64,000 bases of DNA from JBEKUY01 sp049514555 (GCA_049514555.1 JBEKUY010000004.1:62001-126000); one strand, 5' to 3'; positions 8,759 through 18,356 are shown, counted from the first letter of the stretch. Notes: generated by a model not told the origin, from the sequence alone. A program made the numbers and translations.

Positions 8759-10024
8759 ATGCCCACAGCCGCTGACCCCGCCGCTCAGCGTATGTCTGTC
8801 GAGGACTCCTACCTGGAGCTCCTCACGGATACCTTGGAATCCCTCGATGTTTCCACCCGCGGGCAGTTTCTAACAAGATACTTACATGCGGTGGCTCACC
8901 TGGATCTTTCGGAAGGCCAGTGTTTGGAAGTGTGGACGCAAATTAATCAGCGACGCACTCAACTCGCGGAGAAGCTCGGTCGTTTTGTTTCGGTGAAGAC
9001 CGCCCTTATGGATGTCCTGTCCGCAGGAGGCTTGCTTCGCGTTCCCATCCTCATCGAATATGAAGAGTTGAAGCGTATCCAGATCAATGCGGCCACTGAT
9101 CCTCTTACCGGCCTGCACAACCGGCGCCTCTTTGAAGAGTCTTGTCAGCGTGAACTGAATGGCGCACGCCGCTATGGCCACCAGCTCGCCCTTATCGCTC
9201 TCGATCTGCACCGCTTCAAAGAGGTCAACGATAAACACGGCCACCCGCGGGGCGATGATGTTCTTCGAGCTGCCGCCGCCACGCTTAGAAACTCCCTGCG
9301 AACTTCCGACTCCGCTTTTCGCATTGGAGGTGATGAGTTTGCCCTCTTGCTTCCCCAGACCGATGCGCAGCAGGCCATGGCCCTCAGCCGCCGTGTCGCC
9401 GCAATCTTCGAAGAGGCGCTCAAGCCGCTTAATCTTGGCATCGTCGTGGGCATGGACCACGGCTTGGCCGTCTATCCCCAGGACGGCGAGACCGCAGAGG
9501 TGCTGGTCCGCGTGGCAGACGAGCGACTTTATCGTCTGAAACACGCCAATCGCGCCTGGACCTCCAACGGCGCGGCCCCGCCGGCGGAGTCTCCGCCCCC
9601 GCGGCCTCCTGCGGGGCCCGTGCTCTTCAGACCGCCGCAGTCAGGACAGCCAGGGCAAGGAGTTGCCCCCCAACGCGTTGCTGCTCAACAGGCGGCGCCT
9701 CCGGCCGCTGCTTCTCCCGCGCCAGCTCCGACCGTTCCGCAAGCGCCGACTTATACCCAACAGCGCAAGGCCGAACGCGTCTCGATGGCCGGCACCAATG
9801 CTTATGCGCTTCTTGGAGATTCAGGCGACCGTCGCGCCAAGGTCCTGGACATCGGCTTCGGCGGTGTCGGTCTGGAACTTGGCCCTCAGGACGCCATTTC
9901 CGGCCCGGTCTTGTCTGTGCTCCATGTCCCCATTCTTCCACCCGTTCGTGTCACGTTGAATCCCGTGTGGAGCAAGCGCAGCGACGTCGGCACACTTCGG
10001 GTCGGCTGCTGCTTTGTGTCGTGA
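8759..10024 (+). CDS. Diguanylate cyclase with C-terminal PilZ-like domain
   Basis: A GGDEF-domain enzyme that makes cyclic di-GMP from two GTP. An N-terminal helical region (~1-105) is followed by DPLTGLHNRR and the active-site GGDEF at 190-194. RTSD (181-184) is exactly five residues before it and forms an intact product-inhibition I-site. A Pro/Ala-rich linker (~265-330) leads to a C-terminal ~85 residues with RKAER (RxxxR) and DIGFGG (DxGxxG), a PilZ-like fold in which the usual Ser is Gly. The protein could thus make and sense the same messenger. The start ATG has GGAAAGG upstream. It is soluble by sequence, with no membrane helices. Confidence 0.88.
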   Translation: MPTAADPAAQRMSVEDSYLELLTDTLESLDVSTRGQFLTRYLHAVAHLDLSEGQCLEVWTQINQRRTQLAEKLGRFVSVKTALMDVLSAGGLLRVPILIEYEELKRIQINAATDPLTGLHNRRLFEESCQRELNGARRYGHQLALIALDLHRFKEVNDKHGHPRGDDVLRAAAATLRNSLRTSDSAFRIGGDEFALLLPQTDAQQAMALSRRVAAIFEEALKPLNLGIVVGMDHGLAVYPQDGETAEVLVRVADERLYRLKHANRAWTSNGAAPPAESPPPRPPAGPVLFRPPQSGQPGQGVAPQRVAAQQAAPPAAASPAPAPTVPQAPTYTQQRKAERVSMAGTNAYALLGDSGDRRAKVLDIGFGGVGLELGPQDAISGPVLSVLHVPILPPVRVTLNPVWSKRSDVGTLRVGCCFVS

Positions 10025-10115
10025 GCCGCCGGCTGCGGCGGCGAACCTCCACGTCATTCGTGCTTTCACTTCCCGGAACTGCTCGCCTTTTCTTACCGAT
10101 TCGTGGAATAGGCCT

Positions 10116-10691
10116 TCAGGACCTGCTGGCGCGCTCCTGGCGGAGCACGCGGGACGAGAACAACAGGGCCTTTTGGACATGGGCGAGGCCCAGCGCCCAT
10201 CGCAATCTGGCTTGCTCTTCGGCGCTGCCACCCGCCTGCACGAGAAGACTCGCACAGAAGCCCCAGCGAGACACTTCTGCATAGCGGCACAGATGAATCG
10301 CCAGTCCGACCCGGATCGCTTCTGAAGCCTCGGTGTCCAACAATAATCCCTGAAGCCTGCTGAGAAGCCGCGTAAAGCTGTCTTGCCTGAAGTTCATCGC
10401 TGGTTCGGCAAAAGCGAAGACAAACCTCCCCGAAAACAGGATCGCCTGGTCGTCCGCCGGGTGATCCTCGAGCCAGACCTTCACGCGCGCAGTCAGAAAG
10501 AGCGAATCGCCGCTGTTTACCGCAACCAAGAAGTTCGCAAGCGCGCGATTCTCTCTGGCTGCTTCAATGTTTTCGACCGCGCCAGGATTGGCGCGCAGAT
10601 CGAGAAAGCTTGTTTCCTCGGCCGGCTTTTTCCAGGGGATTTCGAATTTCTCCCCTGCTTCATCCACCTCGGACCGGACCTGGACTCGCAT
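10116..10691 (-). CDS. Conserved-looking hypothetical protein
   Basis: I do not recognise the family. The product (191 residues from this ATG; 203 from an ATG at 10727) is acidic at the N-terminus (VRSEVDEAGEKFEIPWKK) and helical in the second half, with several aromatic and Arg residues and no signal peptide or membrane segment. It converges on the cyclase and diverges from rpmE. The frame has protein-like composition, whereas the overlapping + strand frame is Arg/Ser-rich and looks like a shadow. Confidence 0.6.
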   Translation of the reverse strand: MRVQVRSEVDEAGEKFEIPWKKPAEETSFLDLRANPGAVENIEAARENRALANFLVAVNSGDSLFLTARVKVWLEDHPADDQAILFSGRFVFAFAEPAMNFRQDSFTRLLSRLQGLLLDTEASEAIRVGLAIHLCRYAEVSRWGFCASLLVQAGGSAEEQARLRWALGLAHVQKALLFSSRVLRQERASRS

Positions 10692-10929
10692 AGCTCGAAA
10701 CCTACGCGAACATTCGCCCGCTGGCAAGATGCACGTCTCTCCGGGGTTCTCACAGGCTCAACCGGCCATGGAGGGCTACGGCCAGGCCCTGAGTATCGAG
10801 CCCGCGCCGGTCTTGGCAGAATCCCTGGATTCCCGTATCATTGGAGTTTGTTCCGAGGCCTAGCGACGCGGCTATGCTTCTCTTCCCAAAGAAGCGCCGT
10901 GCAGACCGGCCACGGAGAATGGAGCTTTC

Positions 10930-11163
10930 ATGAAGCCTGGAATCCATCCGGACTATCACCCCGTAACCGTCCATTGCGCCTGCGGGCACACTTTTCAAAC
11001 ACGCTCGACGATCAAGGGCGAATTCCTGCGCGTTGAGATATGCTCGAGTTGTCATCCGTTCTTTACCGGCAAACAGAAGCTTCTGGACACAGCCGGCCGG
11101 GTCGAACGGTTCACGCGGAAATACGCCGATGCTAAGGCCAAAGCCGACGCGTTGAAAAAGTAA
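10930..11163 (+). CDS. rpmE: 50S ribosomal protein L31
   Basis: A 77-residue L31. The zinc-binding form is indicated by CxC (HCACGHTF) and CxxC (ICSSCHPF) together with FFTGKQKLLDTAGRVERF, the family hallmark. The N-terminus (MKPGIHPDYHPV) is standard. It is a component of the large ribosomal subunit near the central protuberance. It lies just before thyX. Confidence 0.97.
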   Translation: MKPGIHPDYHPVTVHCACGHTFQTRSTIKGEFLRVEICSSCHPFFTGKQKLLDTAGRVERFTRKYADAKAKADALKK

Positions 11164-11292
11164 CGGCAACTCACCTTTCCTTGCGTCTTCGTGCGCTTCT
11201 GCGGGAGAATTTCTCTCCCCGATGCTGCCGCATGCCAGCCGGGGCGGCCAGAACCGTGCGCGGCGCCGCGGCGCAGTGTAAAATGCCCGTGC

Positions 11293-12882
11293 ATGGCAAC
11301 ACAGCCCCGCATGTCTGAAGACACTGCCCACGAATCGCTTGTTGAGACTGCCGCGCCGCGCGTCACCCTCCGCAACGCCTTTGCCCATCCATTCGATTCG
11401 GCCATCGCCGCCGCGCGCACTTGCTATTCCACACGCCTCATCGGGCCGGAAGAAATCACCGAGAAGCAGCGTGTCACCATCGGCTCCGGCACGTTTTATG
11501 GCGGTCACCACACCGTCTACCAGCATGCCCACTTTGAATTTGGCCTCGAAAACATCAGCCGGCAATTCGTCTGGTCGTTCCTGCACGCGCATCCGTTCTA
11601 CAATTCCGAGCAGCAAAGCCAGCGCTACGTCCGTCTGGATCGCGCACAAGCCTACGTTCCTCCGCCAACCGTGCGCTTCGGCCCGGCCGAGCGCGCCATC
11701 TACGATTGCGCCGTCGCTCGAGCCTGGGAGTATTACCGCGAGCTGACGGGCTTGCTCGCGGACGATGCGCGCTCGATCCTCGGCGACATCTGGCACTTGA
11801 GCGCAATGTCGCACGCAAAGCGCGTCCAGAAGGTCGACCGGGCCGCGGAAAAGCGTGCGATTGAACTGGCTCGTTACGTTCTTCCCGTCGCCGCTTTCAC
11901 TACGATGGTCCACACGGTCTCCGGGATCGTTCTGCATCGTCTCTGGCGCATGCATGCGGCTTCAGACACCCCGAGCGAAGCGCGCCAAGTGGTCGGCGAA
12001 ATGGTGGCTCGTGTCCGCGAGGTGGATCCGCAGTTCTTCGACCGCTTTGACGTCGAGCCGCTCGACGAGCTCCCCGAGTGGAGCACGGTTCCGAGCAGAC
12101 CCGCCGATGGCGCTGCTTTTGACAGGGAATTTGACGCGCGCCTCGACGGGCACACCTCGAAGCTCGTGGACTATTCCCCCCATGCCCCGCGAGTCATTGC
12201 CGAGGCCTACCGCGCCGTCGTCGGTCTCACGGAAGCGAATTGCAGCGATGCCGAGGCCATCGACCGCCTGCTCGATCCTGCGCGCAATCCTTATCGGCTG
12301 GAAACGCTGAATATCGGAGTCCACGCGCCCGTCATGCGCGCGCTGCAGCACGCCAATTACACTTTTGCAAAGAAGATCAGCCATACCGCTGACAGCCAGG
12401 ACCAGCGCCACCGCATGGTTCCCGGCTCGCGCCCGCTCCTCACTCTCGCCGACACTCGCGAGCCGGACTTCATCACGCCGATGCTGATTGCCGGCAACGC
12501 GCGCGCCCGCGAGGTCTTCGGACGCGCCATGGCCGATGCTTGGGCCGCGAAAAACGAGCTTCTCGACCGCGGCGTGCCCCCCGAATTCGCGCTCTACCTT
12601 CTTCCCAACGCCAAAGCGATTCGCTTGGTCGAATCCGGCTCGCTCCTGCATCTCCTCCACAAATGGACCATGCGCACCTGTTTCAACGCCCAGGAGGAGA
12701 TTTACCAGGCTTCGATGGAAGAAATCGCCCAAGTGCGCGAAGTGCAACCTGAGTTGGCTCGCTACATTGGTCCTCCCTGCTATCTCCGTGCGAGCATCAC
12801 GACGCCCATCTGTACCGAAGGCTCGCATTTCTGCGGTGTGAAAGTATGGCTCGACTTTCCCAACATCCAACGCCGCATCTGA
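11293..12882 (+). CDS. thyX: ThyX-like flavin-dependent thymidylate synthase, double-length
   Basis: About 529 residues, twice the usual ~230-residue ThyX. The first half has AARTCYS, GHHTVYQHAHFEF and YNSEQQSQRY, which resembles the RHRxxSxNExSxRY motif but with the RHR part altered to HAH. The second half has HAPVMRALQHANYTFAKKIS and a QRHRMVPGSRP block. It may catalyse FAD/folate-dependent dUMP methylation, with the two halves as diverged ThyX repeats. I start at the ATG before ATQPRMSEDT; the frame also runs 34 codons further upstream through Arg/Cys-rich sequence without coding character. No thyA is seen in the window. Confidence 0.82.
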   Translation: MATQPRMSEDTAHESLVETAAPRVTLRNAFAHPFDSAIAAARTCYSTRLIGPEEITEKQRVTIGSGTFYGGHHTVYQHAHFEFGLENISRQFVWSFLHAHPFYNSEQQSQRYVRLDRAQAYVPPPTVRFGPAERAIYDCAVARAWEYYRELTGLLADDARSILGDIWHLSAMSHAKRVQKVDRAAEKRAIELARYVLPVAAFTTMVHTVSGIVLHRLWRMHAASDTPSEARQVVGEMVARVREVDPQFFDRFDVEPLDELPEWSTVPSRPADGAAFDREFDARLDGHTSKLVDYSPHAPRVIAEAYRAVVGLTEANCSDAEAIDRLLDPARNPYRLETLNIGVHAPVMRALQHANYTFAKKISHTADSQDQRHRMVPGSRPLLTLADTREPDFITPMLIAGNARAREVFGRAMADAWAAKNELLDRGVPPEFALYLLPNAKAIRLVESGSLLHLLHKWTMRTCFNAQEEIYQASMEEIAQVREVQPELARYIGPPCYLRASITTPICTEGSHFCGVKVWLDFPNIQRRI

Positions 12883-12928
12883 AACGCGTCCGCCTTGCTT
12901 GTACGTCTTATATGACAGGAGGCCCGGG

Positions 12929-13585
12929 ATGGAGCGCGTGACTGCCCGTTTGTTTGCTGGTTTCTTGACCGCAGCGCTTTCGGTTGGACCGGCAGCTCTC
13001 GCCTATGAGATGCCCCTTACCGAACGCTCGGTTCGGGAAGCGTATTTCCTCGGCCAGCGCCATGACGAAGCCACTGAGAAGTTCCTCGCATCGTATATCC
13101 AGCACTTCCCGTTGCCGAAGAAAGGTCCGCACGTCGCCGCAATCGAGTTGCTTACCCCTTACGCCCTGGCGGTGAAGAACTCTCAACGCAAGGCCATGGG
13201 CTATAGCTCCCAGCAGGCCGAAAAGGAATATCACGACCGTGGGGACACCATCGAGGTCCGCGTTCTGCTGCAGCTCACCCCCACGTACCCCTACATGTTT
13301 GCCCCGCCGAATCCGGCCAAACAGAAAGGAATGGAACTTCGGCAGGATGATTTCTGGAAGGATTTCACGATTCGGCTGCGGCAGGAGAGCGCCACGTTCT
13401 CCCCGATCCAGATGGGGGGCGAGCCACAGTACTCGGCCTCGGACGATGGCTCCGTGCTAAGCGGGGCGGAGGTCTGGCTCGAGTATGACGCCAGCGAAGT
13501 GGAATCAAGCGCCACGGAAGTGGAAGTCCTGACCCCCGACGGACAAGACGTCGTCGCGGCGTTCGACCTCGCCAAACTGCGGTAG
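12929..13585 (+). CDS. Secreted hypothetical protein
   Basis: Family not recognised. A Sec signal peptide is clear (ERVTARLFAGFLTAALSVG, then PAALA-YE). The mature ~190 residues contain a helical start (VREAYFLGQRHD) and beta-rich remainder. The start is set by CAGGAGG at 12916-12922, seven bases before the ATG. It probably acts in the periplasm or outer envelope. A 7-bp hairpin follows the stop codon. Confidence 0.8.
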   Translation: MERVTARLFAGFLTAALSVGPAALAYEMPLTERSVREAYFLGQRHDEATEKFLASYIQHFPLPKKGPHVAAIELLTPYALAVKNSQRKAMGYSSQQAEKEYHDRGDTIEVRVLLQLTPTYPYMFAPPNPAKQKGMELRQDDFWKDFTIRLRQESATFSPIQMGGEPQYSASDDGSVLSGAEVWLEYDASEVESSATEVEVLTPDGQDVVAAFDLAKLR

Positions 13586-13587
13586 TT

Positions 13588-13610
13588 GGGTGGCGCGGCC
13601 ACCCTCGTTT
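13588..13610 (+). terminator. Possible intrinsic terminator
   Basis: GGGTGGC, loop GCG, GCCACCC form a perfect 7-bp stem directly after the secreted hypothetical gene, followed by TCGTTTG. The T-run is short, so termination is plausible but not certain. Confidence 0.4.
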
Positions 13611-13779
13611 GCGTTCGCGTCGCCGTGGCGCTAATCTATAGTTGAGTTGAGCACTTCCATGTACGCCACCTTTTATTAGCTGACCCGCCAAGCGCCCAGC
13701 AGTTCGGACGCCATCGCAGTGTTTTGCCAGTCACCAATCGCCATTCACCAGTCACTTTATCTCTGCACGAGGTTTCGTC

Positions 13780-14871
13780 ATGGCCACAGTTACGATATCT
13801 GAAAAACTCGATCAGCTCGAAGCCCGTTACGACGAGCTCACTCAGCAGATTTCTTCCCCCGAGGTGCTCGCCGATTCGGCCCGCTACCAGAAACTCGCCC
13901 GGGCCCGGGCCGAGCTGGAAGAGTTGGTGGCCAAGCATCGCGAGTTTAAGCAAATCGAAAAGGACCTCGCCGGCGCCCACCAGATGTACATCGAGTCCGA
14001 GGACGCCGAGATGAAGCAGCTCGCCCACGAAGAGGAAAGGCACCTTGCCGAGCGAAAAGAGGCCGTCGATCGCGAACTGAAAATCCTGCTCTTACCTAAG
14101 GACCCCAACGACGAAAAAAACGTCATCCTCGAAATTCGCGCCGGGACCGGCGGAGACGAGGCCGCGCTCTTTGCTGGAGAACTCTTCCGCATGTACTCGC
14201 GCTACGCTGAAACCCAAGGCTGGAAGGTCGAGGTTCTCGAGAGTTCACCTTCTTCCCTCGGCGGCCTCAAGGAAGCTGTCGCCGCCATCCAGGGGAAGAG
14301 GGTCTACTCGAGGCTCAAGTACGAAAGCGGCGTCCACCGTGTCCAGCGCGTCCCCGAAACCGAGCAGCAGGGCCGCATCCATACCTCTGCCGCGACCGTC
14401 GCGGTTTTACCCGAAGCCGACGAAATCGACATCAAGATCGATCCCAAGGACATCCGCATCGACACGTTCTGCTCCTCCGGGCCGGGCGGGCAATCCGTCA
14501 ACACGACCTATTCTGCCGTGCGCATCACGCACATTCCTTCGGGCCTGGTCGTTTCGCAGCAGGACGAGAAATCGCAAATCAAGAATCGGTCCAAGGCCAT
14601 GCGCGTCCTCCGTGCCAGACTCTACGAGATGGAGAGCCAAAAGCAGCATGCCGCGATTGCCGCCGAACGGCGCGGACAGATCAAGTCCGGCGACCGCTCC
14701 GAAAAAATCCGCACCTACAATTATCCCCAGAATCGCGTCACCGATCACCGCATCGGCCTGACGCTGCACCAGTTGACGGAAGTGATGGACGGCAAACTCG
14801 CGCCGCTCGTGGACGGGTTGGTCACCCACTACGAAGCCGAGCGCCTCAAGCAGGAGCTCGCCGAGGCATAA
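13780..14871 (+). CDS. prfA: Peptide chain release factor 1
   Basis: RF1 recognises UAA and UAG stop codons and triggers peptide release. The catalytic GGQ is in SSGPGGQSVNTTYSAVR, and the family block VPETEQQGRIHTSAATVAV is intact; the decoding tripeptide position reads PET where PxT is expected for RF1. Length 363 is typical, with a coiled-coil N-terminal domain. The gene is followed after ~90 bp by prmC, which methylates the GGQ glutamine; this order is conserved in many bacteria. Confidence 0.97.
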   Translation: MATVTISEKLDQLEARYDELTQQISSPEVLADSARYQKLARARAELEELVAKHREFKQIEKDLAGAHQMYIESEDAEMKQLAHEEERHLAERKEAVDRELKILLLPKDPNDEKNVILEIRAGTGGDEAALFAGELFRMYSRYAETQGWKVEVLESSPSSLGGLKEAVAAIQGKRVYSRLKYESGVHRVQRVPETEQQGRIHTSAATVAVLPEADEIDIKIDPKDIRIDTFCSSGPGGQSVNTTYSAVRITHIPSGLVVSQQDEKSQIKNRSKAMRVLRARLYEMESQKQHAAIAAERRGQIKSGDRSEKIRTYNYPQNRVTDHRIGLTLHQLTEVMDGKLAPLVDGLVTHYEAERLKQELAEA

Positions 14872-14963
14872 TTCCCCGGGAGGTGTTTCATGCTGACCCG
14901 CATCGGTGCGCAGCCCGGTCCTGCCTGGATGAGAGACCTCAGCGAGGGCGTGGCGCATCTCGG

Positions 14964-15872
14964 ATGAACCCTATTTCAAATGTGAGAGTCGTGCGGGCAC
15001 TGCTCAAGCAGGGGCTCGCGCAGTTGCGCGAGGCTCGCGTGCCCTCGTACACGCTGGCTGCCGAGCTTCTTCTCATGCACGCCCTCGGCCGCGACCGCGC
15101 CTGGTTGTATGCCCATCCTGACGAGGCTGTGTCCGAGGAAGCCGAGCGCCGCTTTTTCGCGTTGCTCGCCCGTCGCGCTGCGGGCGAGCCCACTCAGCAT
15201 CTCACTGGCACGCAGGAATTCTGGGGCCTCGAGTTGGAAGTCACCCCCGCTGTGCTAATCCCCCGTCCCGAAACCGAGCACGTGGTGGAGGTGGCGCTCG
15301 ATCGCCTCGCCCTCCGTGAGGTTCGTGCTGGCCGCCCGCAAAAAATAGATGGCGATGGATTGCGCATCGCCGACGTCGGCACCGGCTCCGGCTGCATCGC
15401 CATCGCCCTCGCGAAGGAGTTTCCCCGCGCAAGGATTCATGCGACGGACGTTTCCCGCGCCGCGCTCGACATCGCCCGGCGCAATGCCGCCCGCCACGGC
15501 GTCGCCGACCAGATTCTTTTCATCGAGTGCAATCTTCTCGATGGCCTTTCTGGCTCGCCGCTTGTCCTGGACCTGGTCGTGTCCAATCCTCCCTACGTCG
15601 GCCTGTGCGAGAGAGACGCGCTTCCGCGCGAAGTCCGTGAACACGAACCGGAAGTCGCCCTCTTCGCCGGCGAGGGCGGCGGAGAACTTTACCCGGCGCT
15701 GATCGCTCAGGCTGCCGAGCGCTTGAAGCCACAAGGAATCCTTGTTCTCGAACTTGGCCACGCCGGACTTGACTCGGTTCGCCCGCTGCTTGAGACGCCT
15801 GAGTGGACCAGCGTCGGCGTCACGAACGACCTCGCCGGCATCCTCCGCGTCATCGCCGCCGAGCGATTGTAG
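14964..15872 (+). CDS. prmC: Release factor glutamine N5-methyltransferase
   Basis: PrmC (HemK) methylates Gln of the GGQ motif in release factors. SAM-binding DVGTGSGCIAIALA and the catalytic NPPY (VSNPPYVG) are present, as is the N-terminal substrate block (GEPTQHLTGTQEFWGLE and LIPRPETE). I start at the ATG before NPISNVRVV; the frame extends 27 codons upstream through Arg/Cys-rich sequence that does not resemble the family. It directly follows prfA, its substrate gene. Confidence 0.96.
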   Translation: MNPISNVRVVRALLKQGLAQLREARVPSYTLAAELLLMHALGRDRAWLYAHPDEAVSEEAERRFFALLARRAAGEPTQHLTGTQEFWGLELEVTPAVLIPRPETEHVVEVALDRLALREVRAGRPQKIDGDGLRIADVGTGSGCIAIALAKEFPRARIHATDVSRAALDIARRNAARHGVADQILFIECNLLDGLSGSPLVLDLVVSNPPYVGLCERDALPREVREHEPEVALFAGEGGGELYPALIAQAAERLKPQGILVLELGHAGLDSVRPLLETPEWTSVGVTNDLAGILRVIAAERL

Positions 15873-15902
15873 CGCCCCCGCCGGCGGGCGTACTCTTCCC
15901 CC

Positions 15903-17150
15903 ATGCCTCCGCTGGCTCGCTTCCGCGCAAAGCACGACAGCACTGAGCCGCTCCTTCCTGCCAGTGCTGCGATCCTCCATGTGGACATGGACGCGTTTTT
16001 CGTTTCCGTCGAGCTTCTTCGCCGGCCCGAACTGCGAGGGAGACCGGTCGTTGTCGGCGGGCGCCCCGACGAGCGTGGCGTAGTATCAGCGGCGAGCTAC
16101 GAAGCACGCAAGTACGGCGTTCAGTCGGCCATGCCGCTGCGTACAGCCGGGCGCCTCTGCCCACACGCCGTCTTCCTGGACGGTGACCGCACGCTCTATT
16201 CCGAGTGGAGCGACCGGGTCGCAGCGGTGTTCGCAAAATACTCTCCCGTGGTCGAAATGGTCTCGATTGATGAGGCCTACCTCGATCTTTCCGGCACCGG
16301 CCGCTTACATGGCGCGCCCCTTGCTGCCGCCGACCGCCTGCTTCGCGAAGTCACGGCTACGACCGGCCTGCCTTGCTCCGCCGGCCTGGCCGCCACGCGC
16401 CTCGTCGCTAAGGTCGCTTCCGATCAGGCCAAGCCTCGCGGCCTGCTCTGGGTGCCGGCCGGTAGCGAGGAGCGCTTTCTCGCTCCGCTCCCGGTGCTAA
16501 AAATCCCTGGCATTGGCGAGATCACAGAAAAGGCGCTGCGCGCGCTCGGCGTCGAAACCGTTGCGCAGTTGGGAGCGTTGTCCCTAGACAAGTTGGAAAG
16601 AGTTTTCGGACAGTGGGGCGCGGCGCTCCATCGCAAGGCCCGCGGCGGCGATTCCTACGAGTTCATCATCGATGCCGAGCCGAAATCCATCTCACACAAC
16701 CATACGTTTGGTGAAGACACCGGCGATCGCGCCGTCTTGGACTCCATGCTCAGTCATCTTTCGCAGAAGGCCTGCAAGCGCCTCCGCGAGGCCGGCTTCG
16801 AGGCGTGTACATTCACGCTCACGCTGCGCTATGTCGGCTTCGATACGCACACGCGCTCCAGGACGCTCGCCGAGCCCACCGATCTCGACACGACAATCTC
16901 GCGCGTCTTCCGCGAGCTTTTCGATGCCCACTGGAATCGCCGCCGAAAGATTCGCCTTCTCGGTGTTTCGCTTGCGAATTTCTCTCAGGGCGCCCGCCAG
17001 CTCGATCTTTTGGAGGGCGACCGCCGGGAGAAGCTCGAACGCCTGGTTCGCGCCGCCGACCGCCTCCGCGACCGTTTTGGTTTTGGCTCCATACAATTCG
17101 GGAGCTCGCTTCGCCGCGATGGATTCGGGCGAGGCCGCGACAAGGATTAG
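15903..17150 (+). CDS. dinB: DNA polymerase IV (Y family)
   Basis: A translesion polymerase. Catalytic carboxylates lie in HVDMDAFFVSVE and in MVSIDEAYLDLSG. The helix-hairpin-helix region (KIPGIGEITEKALRALG) and little-finger domain follow; total length 415 is typical, though no clear beta-clamp QxxLF motif is obvious at the tail (RQLDLLEG lies near residue 360). It begins 30 bp after prmC. I see no LexA-type operator in the short gap. Confidence 0.95.
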   Translation: MPPLARFRAKHDSTEPLLPASAAILHVDMDAFFVSVELLRRPELRGRPVVVGGRPDERGVVSAASYEARKYGVQSAMPLRTAGRLCPHAVFLDGDRTLYSEWSDRVAAVFAKYSPVVEMVSIDEAYLDLSGTGRLHGAPLAAADRLLREVTATTGLPCSAGLAATRLVAKVASDQAKPRGLLWVPAGSEERFLAPLPVLKIPGIGEITEKALRALGVETVAQLGALSLDKLERVFGQWGAALHRKARGGDSYEFIIDAEPKSISHNHTFGEDTGDRAVLDSMLSHLSQKACKRLREAGFEACTFTLTLRYVGFDTHTRSRTLAEPTDLDTTISRVFRELFDAHWNRRRKIRLLGVSLANFSQGARQLDLLEGDRREKLERLVRAADRLRDRFGFGSIQFGSSLRRDGFGRGRDKD

Positions 17151-17192
17151 CAACAGTCTGCTGACAGGCCGAATGGCCTATACTTCTCTTCA

Positions 17193-18356
17193 ATGAGCAC
17201 AAACCCTAAGCCAAATCCGTCAGATCAACCCCGGCCTGCGCGAACCGGAAAGCGCATCGGGAATTTCTGGCAACGCGTGAGCGAAGGCCGCGCGATTGAC
17301 GATCTCTGGTCGCAGTTCACGGCTGACGCCCGCGCCAGCTACGGCTTCTACGGCCGGGACGTTGACTGGGAAGAGGTTCATAAGCTGCCACGCTGGCGCC
17401 GGCCGCTCCACGTCGCCAGGCAGTTTTTCTGGGCGCTACTCCTGAAGATGACGCCCCCGCGGCGGGTGCTTCTGCTGATCGCTCTTGTGATGCTGCTTCT
17501 TTCGAACGTCAGTTCCCCCTTCGGACACAATACGGTTCTGGAAATTAGGTTTGAGGTCATCGCTGCGGTCCTGTTCCTTCTTCTTCTCTCACTCGAGCTG
17601 GCCGACAAAGTCACGATGAAACGCGACCTGGAAATCGCGCGCGAAATTCAGACCTGGCTGGTGCCTTCGAAACCTCCAGACGTGCCTGGCGCGGATATCG
17701 CGTTTGCCTCGCGCCCCCAGAATTCAGTTGCAGGCGACTATTACGACGCTTTCTATCCCGTGGCAGGCGCCGCAGAAGGCGGAAAACTCGTCTTGGTGAT
17801 CGCCGACGTTGCCGGCAAGAGTATTCCCGCCGCGTTGCTCATGGCCACTTTTCAAGCGAGCCTACGCGCGATCGCCGGCGAAGGGGCGCCGCTGTCGGAT
17901 CTTGTAGCCCGCCTGAACCGCTACGCCTGCGCCCACAGTCTGGATGGCCGCCGATTCACTACTGCGGTTCTCGGCGAATACGATCCGGTCACAAGGCACA
18001 TGGACTATGTCAATGCAGGCCACAACGCTCCCATCTTGCGCCACGCAAACGGCGCTCTCGAGAAACTCGAGGCTGGCGGCTTGCCACTAGGCATCCAGTC
18101 AAATGCTGCGTACGAAATTGCGGCCATCGACGTCAAACCCGCGGATGCTTTGATTCTTTACACGGACGGAGTGATCGAAGCGTTGAATGAAGACGGCGAG
18201 GAGTTTGGGGAGGACCGCTGGCTCGAGGCCATCCGCGCACTGCCTAATTGGAACGCCCAAGACTCGCTCCAGTTCCTGATGAAACTGGCTGACGACTACG
18301 TCGGGGTTACGCGCCAATTCGACGACATCACCTGCCTCGTCCTTCGGGGCAAGTAG
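17193..18356 (+). CDS. Membrane-anchored PP2C-type (RsbU/SpoIIE) phosphatase
   Basis: A serine phosphatase of the RsbU family, which acts in partner-switching control of sigma factors or other outputs. Two or three hydrophobic segments (RVLLLIALVMLLL and VIAAVLFLLLLSLEL) precede an amphipathic linker, then the PPM domain: REIQTWLVPSKPP, GDYYDAF, IADVAGKSIPAALLMA, NAGHNAP, LYTDGVIEA and DDITCLVLR, covering the metal-binding Asp residues. The catalytic part faces the cytoplasm. No anti-sigma or STAS gene is adjacent, so its partners are unknown. Confidence 0.92.
   Translation: MSTNPKPNPSDQPRPARTGKRIGNFWQRVSEGRAIDDLWSQFTADARASYGFYGRDVDWEEVHKLPRWRRPLHVARQFFWALLLKMTPPRRVLLLIALVMLLLSNVSSPFGHNTVLEIRFEVIAAVLFLLLLSLELADKVTMKRDLEIAREIQTWLVPSKPPDVPGADIAFASRPQNSVAGDYYDAFYPVAGAAEGGKLVLVIADVAGKSIPAALLMATFQASLRAIAGEGAPLSDLVARLNRYACAHSLDGRRFTTAVLGEYDPVTRHMDYVNAGHNAPILRHANGALEKLEAGGLPLGIQSNAAYEIAAIDVKPADALILYTDGVIEALNEDGEEFGEDRWLEAIRALPNWNAQDSLQFLMKLADDYVGVTRQFDDITCLVLRGK

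Noticed and set aside
10750..11955. 401-codon minus-strand frame across rpmE and the start of thyX
   Set aside because: Would displace two real genes; Arg-rich, without domain features.
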